NCBI GenBank assembly: GCA_037013685.1
Contig: CM072884.1
Coordinates: forward strand, 114,005,730-114,069,729
From: Acridotheres tristis
Taxonomy: Eukaryota > Chordata > Aves > Passeriformes > Sturnidae
Direction of reading: 5' to 3'
Length of the DNA stretch: 64,000 bases
Shown here: piece after piece, positions 1 through 11,100 of the stretch
Position numbering within the stretch: the stretch's first letter is position 1
Layout: each line of letters starts with the position of its first letter
Position numbers and translations under genes: made by a program
Notes under the pieces: model-generated
Told to the model about the DNA's origin: nothing
The model's input: only the letters and a program-made list of their open reading frames with translations
Database searches by the model: none

Positions 1-374
1 TTCTGGCAAAGGCAGGTGGTGCCCACAGGTGTCACTCAGTGCCAGGGGCTGCTGCTGGCACTGAAGAGATCTCAGAGCTCTGAAGAGTTGGGCTCCCACC
101 CACATCTTCAGTTTCTGCTTTTGGGGCCTTTTTTACAGTGCCTGAGTAAGAGGGGAGTGGGAGTTGAGTAAGAATGGAGTTGGGTACAGGATGCCAGAGA
201 ACCTTTGCTTTGTGGGGTTTAAAATGTGGTGCCCTGTTCCTCAGGTGGCTGCTCGTCACTTTTATGGATTTTTGGGAATTATTGTGACTGGCAGAACTCT
301 TGCTCCTAACGCCTTCTGATTTGCAGAAATGAATCCCACACTCCAAAATGATCTGTTTCATTTAAAGCAGTTGG

Positions 375-870
375 AGAGGAAAGTTCAGGAAAGTTCAGGA
401 AAGGAAAGTTCAGGGAAGGAAAGTTCAGGAAAGTTCAGGGAAGGAAAGTTCAGGGAAGGAAAGTTCAGGAAAGGAAAGTTCAGGAAAGGAAAGTTCAGGA
501 AAGTTCAGGAAAGGAAAGTGCAGGAAAGGAAAGTTCAGGAAAGGAAAGTTCAGGAAAGTTCAGGAAAGGAAAGTTCAGGAAAGGAAAGTTCAGGAAAGGA
601 AAGTTCAGGAAAGTTCAGGAAAGGAAAGTTCAGGAAAGGAAAGTTCAGGAAAGGAAAGTTCAGGAAAGGAAAGTTCAGGAAAGGAAAGTTCAGGAAAGTT
701 CAGGAAAGGAAAGTTCAGGAAAGGAAAGTTCAGGAAAGTTCAGGAAAGGAAAGTTCAGGAAAGGAAAGTTCAGGAAAGGAAAGTTCAGGAAAGTTCAGGA
801 AAGTTCAGGAAAGGAAAGGAAAGGAAAGGAAAGGAAAGGAAAGGAAAGGAAAGGAAGAAAGAAAAGAAAA
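375..870 (+). repeat. Purine-rich minisatellite (GGAAAGTTCA-type units)
   Basis: About 490 bp built of GGAAA and GTTCAGGAAA blocks in 10- and 15-bp combinations, ending in pure (GGAAA)n. The plus strand is almost purely A/G apart from the TTC of each unit. It ends about 40 bp before the acceptor of exon 9 of the GART-like paralog. The long open frame across it is a repeat artefact. Confidence 0.9.
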
Positions 871-911
871 ATGTTTGAGTTCATTTGCTTGGCTGTGCTC
901 TTTGTGTCCAG

Positions 912-3900
912 GTGTGCTGCAAGCAGGTTTGATGCTGACCAAAGAGGGGGTGAAGATTTTAAACTTTAAATGCCAATTTGGGGATCCCCAGTGTCAGGTG
1001 AGTGGAACACACTGGAAAATTAAAGCTGCTCCATTCTTTTATCTCTTACTGTTGTAGTTTATTTCTAGGGAAAGATCTGGATGTGAACATTTTAAACAAT
1101 AAGGTAACTTAACATTTTGGCTCATCCTTAAAGGCTTTAAGTTAAAACATTGTTTCTCTGATTTTGTTTTTTTTGATAGAAGCAGAATGGGAGGGGCCTA
1201 AATTCATGTTCCTTCTACATAAGCTCACACGTTGTGTTTCTAAATTTTGGACTGGTGCCAAAAGATGCTGCAAATTAAATGCCCACTCAGCTTTGCCAAA
1301 CCTACTGGCTTGGCACATACAGATTTTATTCCATCACCTGAATTTTCCCTAAGGTGAATTTCAGCAAGCCAGCAAAATAAACATGAACTTCCACCACTGT
1401 GAAAACTTTCTACAGGTAATTCTCCCTCTGCTTAAAAATGATTTTTATGAAGTGATTCAAGCAGCAATTGATGGCAAACTCTGCAGCTGCATGCCAGCCT
1501 GGTCAGAGAACAGAACTGCTGTGTGTGTGGTCATGGCCAGCCCAGGATACCCAGGAGACTCTGACAAAGGCATGGAGGTAACAGGTAACTCTGGCAGCTT
1601 GTTAATTATTTAATTACTTCCTCACAGGGCTCTGGGCAAGGTGGGCATTGAGATATTCTGTGTTTGTGTAGGTATTCAATATTAACTTAGCTATTAGAGA
1701 CAGGTATTCAATATTCATGTAGGTATTCAGTATTCATATAGATATTCTATATACATATATTAGATATAGATATTCAATCTTCATTTGGATATTAGATATA
1801 GATATTCAGTCTTCATATAGATATTATATATAGGTATTCAATATTTATATGGATATATGATATACATGTTCAATATTTGCATAGGTATACATTATCTATA
1901 TATGTTAGATATAGATATTCAATCTTCATATAGATATTTTATATTAATATTAAATCTTCATATAGATATTAGAAATATATATTCAATATCCATATAGATA
2001 TTCAATCTTCATAGAGACATTCAATATTTATTTAGATATCAACACCATTTGAATATTGGATATAGATATTCAATATTCATATAGGTATTCAATATTCACT
2101 CAGATATCAATACCATTTGGATATTGGATATAGATATTCAATATTCATACAGATATTCAATATACATTTAGGTATCAATAGCATTTGGATACTGGATATT
2201 CAATATTCATACAGATATTCAATATTCACTTAGATATCAATACCATTTGGATATTGGATATGGATATTCAGGATTCATACAGGTATTCAATATTCATTTC
2301 CTCTGCTCCAGTGCTCCTGGTTCAGGATCTCATGAAGATATTCAGTGTTTAAAAACAGAGGGAGCTGTTGCAGAACCATTTCCTTCCCACTCAGCTCCTG
2401 CCCTGCCAGTCCCACCCCAGCACCTCAGCTCCTGGCCAGGGCTCCCAAATTTTGGCAGCTCCCAGGGGAGCCTCCATTGCCTGGGGTGCCTTGTCCCTGG
2501 CAGCTTTCTGAGCCCCTGCTTGTCAATCACAAAAACCAGTCAGATCAGTGGAATTCAACCCATTCTTTTATTATCTTCCACATCAGAATTTCTTGGGGTT
2601 TATTGGTTTTTATTCTCTTTTTCACATGCAATCACATATTTTTAGGTGATGCTCACAGAGATGCCCAGGGTTGCACTGGGTGATTGATCCTTGTGTGTCC
2701 TTCCAGCTCAGGATATTCTGTGATTCTCTGATTTTAATGGCTTGACAAACTTTTTATTCTGGAGTATTCCTTAAAACAGAATGCAAAGGGCTTGGATTTC
2801 CATTGCAGCAAGGCCAGGGGGAAGAATCCCTTGAGCTTGCAGCAAGGAGAAAACTGCTTGGTTCTCATTTTCCCAGGTGATGGCAGCAGTTCCTCCTCTT
2901 CCCTTCTCCTTCCCTCAAAACAGGAATCTAAAAAAACTCCAAACCTTGAACAGTTTTCCTTCCCTGTGTCAGACCAGCCCCCTGTGAGTGTCTGTGGAGC
3001 ACGAGTTGCAGATGTTGTAGGGGTTTGTGTGGAGTGGGCAGGATGGAATCGTGGGGGAGTGCAGAGGTGACATCAGCATGGGTGGTTTAATGTCAGGGAG
3101 AGGAGAGAACCTGGCAGGAAATGGCTGTGGATTGTGAATTCCTGCAGGAAAACCCTGCACCAATTATCCACAGTCCCCAAGAGAGCACAGCTATGTCCTG
3201 TGGTGGCTCCTCGATCCCATATTTCTGTTCCTGTGGGATTTCGTCCTTTACATTTGGGGTGCCCCAGATGTGGGCACGTAGGAGAGAGCCCAGAGGAGGC
3301 AGCAGGATGAGCAGAGGGATGGAGCAGCTCTGCTGGGAGGAAAGGCTGGCACAGCTGGGATTGTTCAGCCTGGAGAGGAGAAGCTTTGGGCTGAGCTCAG
3401 GGTGGCCTTGCAGGGCCTGAAGGAGCTGCAGGAACCATGGAGAGAGACAATTGCCAAGGGATGGAGGGACAGCACCCAGGGGATGGAGGGACAGCACCCA
3501 GGGAATGGAGGGACAGCACCCAGGGGATGGAGGGACAGCACCCAGGGAATGGAGGGACAGCACCCAGGGAATGCAGGGACAGCACCCAGGGGATGGAGGG
3601 ACAGCACCCAGGGGATGGAGGGACAGCACCCAGGGGATGGAGGGACAGCACCCAGGGAATGGAGGGACAGCACCCAGGGGATGGAGGGACAGCACCCAGG
3701 GGATGGAGGGACAGCACCCAGGGAATGCAGGGACAGCACCCAGGGGATGCAGGGACAGCACCCAGGGAATGCAGGGACAGCACCCAGGGGATGGAGGGAC
3801 AGCACCCAGGGGATGGAGGGACAGCACCCAGGGAATGGCTTTGAACTGACATAAATAGATTTAGTTTGGGTATTGGGCAGGAGTTGTTCCCTGGCAGGGT

Positions 3901-5173
3901 GGGCAGGGCTGGCACAGGGTGCCCAGATTTGCTGTGGCTGCCCCTGGATCCCTGGAATGTTCAGTTCCAGGCTGGACACTGGGACAGTGGGAGGTGTCCC
4001 TGCCATGGCAGGGGTGGCACTGGGGGGGATTTAAGGTCCCTCCCAACCCAAACCAGTCTGGCCTTGGAACTGGAATTCCAGAAGGAGATTCCTGGGGCCA
4101 GAGCAGTGGATGCCTTTCATTGATGATGCTATTTCTCAGAAAAAAAGCAAAGGTGAAAACTTCTGTTGTTCTCCCTTGACTGAATAAAGGACTTCAATCT
4201 TCAGTGTTTTGTCCACAGAAGGTAATGGATCTGGGGAAAGGTCTGGAAAACACATCTTGGGACGAGCAGCTGAGGGAGCTGGGAAAGGAGAAAAGGAGGC
4301 TCAGGGGGGACCCTGTGGCTCTGCACAAGTCCCTGCCAGGAGGGGCAGGCAAAGGAGGAGAGGAAATGGCCTCAAATTGCAGCAGGGCAGGCTCAGGGTG
4401 GAGATTGGCAAAGAAAATTTCCCTGGCAGAGTGGTCAGGCCTTGGGATGAGCTGCCCAGGGAGGTTTGCAGTCACTGTCTGTGGGAGTGTTCAGGAGCAG
4501 GCTGGATGTGGCCCTTGGGGACAGGGTTTGGGGGATGCTGGTGGCACTGGGGTGGCACTGGCTCATCCTGAGGGGCTCTTCCCAGCCTGGGCATTCCATG
4601 AAATCAAAGCAAAAGGCACCTGCACATCCAGCAAATATTCAGGCTGCTCCAACTCACAATTCATCTGCTCCCAGCCCCAAGCCCTTGGGGGCTGTGAGGA
4701 GTCTCCAGGATGGTCCCTCCCAGCCAAAGCTCAGGTTCCTACAAATCAAAGGCATCAGGTGAAGTTCAGGTGAGCTTTAGGGTGACAGTGTGGATGTGGC
4801 CCTTGGGGACAGGGTTTGGGGGATGCTGGTGGCACTGGGGTGGCACTGGGTGATTCTGAAGGGCTCTTCCCACCCTGATTCTGAGACTGACAACAGAGAA
4901 TCGATTCAAAATCCTCAGAGAATTCCCTTTTGTTTTTGCAGGGCTTCTGCAAGCCCAGGCCTTGGGGCTGCAGGTGTTCCACGGGGGCACAGCACTGAAG
5001 GATGGCAGGGTGGTGACAAGTGGTGGCAGAGTCCTGTCCATCACTGCTGTCAAGCAGGACCTGATGGAAGCCCTGGGAGAAGCCAACAGGGGTGTGGCCA
5101 CCATCCACTTCCAGGGGGCCACCTTCAGGAGGGACATTGGGCACCGGGACCTGCAGCTGCTGCAGCAGCCCCT
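912..5173 (+). CDS. GART-like paralog: C-terminal part of the GARS domain (exons 9-11)
   Basis: Exon 9 reads VLQAGLMLTKEGVKILNFKC, aligned to [24 protein letters not shown]. The Glu and Asn that bind Mg in the ATP-grasp family (E288, N290 in this GART) have become Asn and Lys, R292 is Gln and E297 is Gln, while FGDP is kept. Exon 10 is well conserved (VILPLLKNDFYEV, VVMASPGYPGD). Exon 11 keeps GLQVFHGGTALKDGRVVTSG and GVATIHFQGATFRRDIG. The exon 11 donor is GTACGT instead of GTAGAT, so the conserved in-frame stop of the GARS-only isoform is gone. Confidence 0.87.
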
Positions 5174-8100
5174 GTACGTGAGCACTGGCACAGCAGCCCA
5201 GATGTTCCTGCCTGCCTGGGAGCTTTGGGCAAACCTCTGGGTGTCTCTAGGGCACCCACACTGCCGGGTTATGTTCTGCTTTAAAAAGCCAAGCAAGTTG
5301 CTGTAAAGTTATTTATTGCAGAAGCACATCAGTCCCAAAGGCAAAAACAAAGCAAAGCAATGGCAAAGCTGCAGTGGCAAAATGCACGTGGCACAAAGCC
5401 ATGGCACAGAGCACCAGCTCTGCCTAATTAATGTTCTTTTATAGAAACTTTCCAGCTAGCTAAGACACAAACTCAGACCACTACTTCTTAACTTATTAGA
5501 ATTCGAGTTTTTTAGCGCTCCAGGCTACGTAGAAACTACATTCATGGCCTGTCTTGTTCTAACTGTAAAATGTCAGAAATATTCTTAACTCTAACTCTAT
5601 TATGCCTAAAGCTAAGTTCTTGGAGCCTCTAAGAAAACACGAGCATGTTTTTAAACTTTTACTAGAACATGTACTACTTCTCAGGCATCTAAGACCTTTT
5701 ACTCACTAAAAGCACTTAAAACTTATTCCATTTACTTACTTATTTACTTCATTCATTCACTTACTCATTTTATGCAAAGGCTTTAATTCAATCCCTGCAC
5801 TCTGATTTCTCTCTCAAGAAATCAGAGACACTCCTGACTGACTGATTCCAGCATTGCCCTCACATCTGGGCTGTCTCTGCTGAAAGGATCAGCAGCAGCT
5901 CCTTCCCTCCCCACAGAGCCCTGATGTACAAGGACAGACACGTGGGAGCTGAAACCAGGGAGGTTTTGAGGCACCTGCCACAAACATCAGCTGTGAGAGG
6001 CACCAGGGCAGGTAGGACTGGGAAGAATCTGGGAATTGCCTCAGAATTTTGGTTCTTTTCTCCCTGCAGGGTGGGCAGTGCACTTATGGCATTGAACCTG
6101 AACTTGGGAAACTGGGCTGGGGTCAGCACAGAGAAAATCAATTTCTTTCTTATCACTCTTCTTATGATTAATTAACAAATGCCTGCCTTGCCATGGAGTG
6201 ATTGTGCTTCTTAGAGGTGCAGAATGGAGAGGAATATAATGGAAATAAATAAAATAATAAAATCACTAATAAATAAATAAATAAATAAATTAAATAACTG
6301 GAGAAAAGGAGGCTCAGGGGGGACCTTGTGGCTCTGCACAAGGAGGGGCAGGGAGGGGGAACAGGGACAGGAGGAGAGGGAACGGCCTCAGGCTGGGCCA
6401 GGGCAGGCTCAGCTTGGACAGCAGCAGGAATTTCCCCATGGAAAGGGAGCTCAGGCCTTGGCAGGGGCTGCCCAGGGAGCTTTGGAGTGCCCATCCCTGC
6501 AGGTGGCACCTGGAGGTGGCACTCAGGGTGACAAGGTGGCCATGGGGCACAGCTGGGACTGCAGGGGCTGGGAGGGCTTTGCCAACCTTTTCTTGGTGAG
6601 AGTTTTGGGCGTTTTTATTCCCCAGAAATCCAATCTGTGCCATGTCTGTACTTGCAGGAGGTCTCTCAGAAGGAGGAGGCTTTGCTGCTTTCTTTGACCT
6701 GAAGGCATCTGGTTACCACGATCCCATCCTGGTGTCCCAGACCAAGGGCCTTGGACCCAAACTGCAGGTGAGTGGCACCTGATGTCACCTGCCAGGGCTG
6801 TTTCAGTGCCACCCACCCTCCTGAGCTCTGCAAACACTCCTGAGTCCACTGCACTGGGCACCTGAACGTTGTAAATGGTTATTTGTGCAAGGCCTTGCCG
6901 TGCTTAATTGAGGATGTGGATATTTTGTGGTGAAATGATAATAACCCAAAACTGAGCTGAAAACTTGAGGCACTAAAACCCAGAATTTCTGCTATAAACC
7001 AGAGGGTGCATTGGCTTTGTGTGGAGGAGCACAGGGAGTTGTTGAAATGAGAACTGGCAGACTCAGCCTAATAAATTGTGTGTGGAGAGGGAGAAAAGGA
7101 ACCTCTGTCAGGGCATTGGGGAAAGGAAAGATAGAGGAAATAAACGTTAAAGAAGCCAAGAAATAAAGAATTTTAATTAGCCAAGAACATACAGGAGAAG
7201 CTGAATTGGGAATATATTTATTTAGTGAATTGGGATAAATTGAGCCAGGGATATATTTATGTATTGAATCAGGATAAGTTGCCCTGGGGATTTAATTGTA
7301 TATTAAATCAGAAGGTTTTCAGCCATCAGGAGAGTGGAGATCTGAAACTCCCTTCACTGCCAAGCACAGCAATGTCCCTTGGTTCAAATGCTTTCTGCCT
7401 TTAATGCCAGGGCTAACAAACAGCAGGAGACTGAGCAGAATCATCCTGAAGGTCTTTTACAGTCTCACATCCTCACACACCTCTGAGCATGAAAAAGTGA
7501 TTGGTGCTGGCTCTTGTGAGTCTTTGTTCCCACTGCTTGGCACAGAGACATTCCCAGCTGTGTTTCCACAGCTGTTCCCAAGGTTCCTCCTTGGCCAAGG
7601 GAAGCTTGGCCTGGATTGTTCCTGGAGCAGTGGGAGGGAGGTGCTGTCATGCAGCAGAGGCTGTGGGATCCCAGTTTCCACAGCATTCCTAAACCCAGCA
7701 GCCAGGGAAATCAGTCAGGAATCCAAGCCCAGGCTTTGTTTGGGTGCTGCTCCCTCCCCATTTGGAATCCAGTGATGTTTTTCCACTTTTTCCTCTTGCT
7801 CATCCTTCTGTCCTGGGCTTTTCTGCACATATAAAACTGTGTCAGTAAAAGGAACCTCCTTGAAAATTTATCCACTGATGGTCTTTTGCACCCTAAATAA
7901 TTGTCTGGTGTTATAACCCTGTGATCCCTGTGTAACCTTTGTCCCTTGGCAGCCCTGTGAGCTGGGCAGGACACTCCAGGGTCCCCCTGAGAGCTGGAAA
8001 TGTCATGGGAGCCACAACCTGACCCAGGGCTCACTACCTGGGAAATGCAGACACCATGAGGACTTCTAAAACCAAACAGCAACTTCCCTGAGAGAAATAT

Positions 8101-11100
8101 CTGTGCTTTATCAAACACCTGCCAGAGCCTGAGGGGGCTCCAGGAGAGCTGGAGAGGGACTGGGGACAAGGATGGAGGGACAGCACACAGGGAATGGAGG
8201 GACAGCACACAGGGAATGGCCTGAAGCTGCCAGAGGGCAGGGCTGGATGGGATTTTGGGCAGGAATTGTTCCCTGGCAGGGGCTGGGATGGAATTCCCAG
8301 ACCCTGGATCCCTGGCAGTGCCCAAGGCCAGGTTGGGCATTGGGACAGTGGGAGGTGTCCCTGCCATGGCAGGGATGGACTTGGGGGCTTTAAGGTCCCT
8401 CCTAACCCAAATCATTCCATGATTCTGTAATAATATTCCAAAAAACAAACAAACAAACAAAAAATCTCAAAATTACAATTTCTAGGTAGCTGTGGCTGGA
8501 ATTCGAACTAATATAAAAAAAAGCAAAATAGATTTTTCTTTTTTGTCTGCAAGCAAATGAGCTGTTTTCTCCTGATTTCAACTAGGTAATGTCCTCCATT
8601 ATGTCCTGTAGTGATTCCACCGGGTTCTGTGACCTGATTCTGTGACTCCACCAGGCTCTGTCCTGCAGTGATTCCTTTCAGAGAAAAGAAGGTTTCTGCT
8701 GATTTCACGGATTAATAATTGAGTTTTGCCTGTTTCTCATTCCCACCATGTTTTGCAGGTTGCCCAGGTCTGTAAAAGACATGACACCATTGGGCAGGAG
8801 CTGGTGGCCCTGTGTGTCAATGACCTCCTGGCCCAGGGGGCTGAGCCCCTCTTCTTCCTCACTCATTTGGCCTGTGGCAAACTCGATGCTGAAGTGATGG
8901 AAACCATCAAGGAAGGAATAGCTGAGGCTTGCAGGAGTGCAGGGTGTGCTTTCCTGGGTATGGACCCTCCTCTCTTCTGAGATTTGAAGGTCTGAGGTTG
9001 AATTTATCACCAGGAAAATGGACTTGGGAGGGCGGAGGCAGAATGTGGCCCTGGAATTGTTGATTTTTGTTTGGTGGAAAAAGAGTTGAGAATTTGTGCT
9101 TCAGTTCTTCCTTGTCTGTAAATGGGTCAGCACAGAAAGATGGGGTTTAGTATTTGTGCACTTGGATCCTTGTTCTTCCTTCTTTATCCCTGAACAAAGG
9201 AGAACAGAGCTGGAAGCCTCACATTCTTCAACGTTAATGTTTCCAGTCCTTCTCCCATACTCAGGGATGTGCCACGTGAGTACCAGAAATAATAATGACA
9301 AAAACACTTCTTCTTTCATGAAGCTTTGTTTCATTGGAGTCTTGAGGTGAGGTAAAAAACCAAGGAGGATTTTAAAACTATATCTGAATGTTTTTGTGCT
9401 GTGTGTCCCTGGATGTGCTGCTGACTTTAGGAGATGCCATCAATTCCAGTGTATGGTGTTACAATAATGGCTTTGAGCTGAGGGAGGGCAGGGCTGGATG
9501 GGATATTGGGAAGGAATTGGGGGGCTGGGAGCAGCCTGGGACAGTGGGAGGTGTCCCTGCCGTGGCAGGGCTGGAATGGATGGGATCTGAGGTCCCACCC
9601 AACCCAAACTGGGGTTGTGTGATTCTCAAGCGAACACGAACAGGAGGTGCTGAGCGCTGTGTCCCCTTGCAGGCGAGCAGGTGACAGAAGTGGCATCCCC
9701 GTGTCCCCCTGGGCACTGTGACCTGGCTGGCTTCGTGGTGGGTGCAGTGGAGAGGGGGCAGAGGCTGCTGGGGCTGCAGAGAGCCCAGGAGGGGGATGTG
9801 CTGCTGGGGCTGGGCTCCCCCAGCATCCACGGCCGCGGCTTCGGCGTCGTGCGCAGGATCCTCCTGACATCGTCCCTGCACTGCTCCTCACCGGCCCCGG
9901 GCACCTGTGGGGACACCACTCTGGGTGGGCTGGCCTTCTTCTTCCCAGGGGGTCTGCAGGGCCAGCCTGTTCCCATCGGCCTGGCTTCATCAGTCTCTGG
10001 GGTTGGGTTGTGTTCACTGCTCTGCAAGCGTGGGCACCACTTCTGCCTCCTTCCCAAGGACTGGGGGAGGATTTGTTCAGGGAAGCATTCCCAAAAACAC
10101 CCCATGACCTTTGAAACAAATTCATAGAATTCAGCCTGGAGAATGGGTACTGAAGGGGTTCTGAGATCTCCCAGAGCCAAAGGGGCTCCAAGAGAGCAGG
10201 AGAGGGACTTTGGACAAGGGATGGAGGGAGAGGACAAGGGGGAATGAGCACAAACTGAAAGAGGGAATTTAGGTTGGATATGGGAAGGAATTGTTCCCTG
10301 GGAGAGGCTGGGATGGAATTCCCAGAGCAGCTGTGGCTGCCCCTGGATCCCTGGAATGTTCAGTTCCAGGTTGGACATTGGGGCTGGGAGCAGCCTGGGA
10401 CAGTGGGAGGTGTCCCTGCCATGGCAGGGGTGGAATTGAATGAGCTTTAAGCTCCCAGCCCAAACCATTCTGTGATTTTTTAACTCTAAACCTCTCATGA
10501 GGTTTTAAACAGGACTGAGGTGACTCTTTGTTTGCAGGAGATGTTCTGCTGACCCCGGGGAAAATGTTCAGCCCAGCTCTGCTGCCCATCCTTCGCTCGG
10601 GGCACGTGAAGGGTTTTGCCCCCACGGCCGAGGGGCTCCTGGGGGGCATCTCCAGGCTCCTGCCCGAGCACCTCAGCGCTGTCCTGGGTAAGTAAAGAAC
10701 CCGAGGTGTTCCTGGGGCACAAAACTCAGGCACAGCACGGCCTTGACCTTCCAGATTCAGCTGTGGAACCCTCAGAAGTGTCCCTGCAGAAGGGAACAGC
10801 CTCAAGTGGGTGCTTTCCAAAACCATTCCTATTCCAAATCACAACCCCACTCTTTGTTGGAGGAGGGAAATTCCAGAGGAGATTAAAAGCAGCACAGCTC
10901 TAGGACAAAAGGTGTTGGAGAAGATTGTGTGTTCCTCAGGACACCTCTCCAAACAAAATATTTTGATCAAATACTGAGGTTTGGTGGGAGAATAAATTTG
11001 CATTATTTGCTCCACACACACACATTTAATGCACTTTTTTGGTAGCTTCCCCACAACATCTGACATCTGTGAGTAAGGCAGAACTTTTTCTAATGAGGCC

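Noticed and set aside
3093..4006. Long open frames on both strands encoding proline/cysteine or glycine-rich repeats
   Set aside because: They are translations of the 22-bp minisatellite in CR1; frames are open in several phases simply because the unit lacks stops.
8110..8435. Conserved GC-rich blocks repeated in many introns as possible RNA genes
   Set aside because: They match the CR1 3' region and tail in both orientations.
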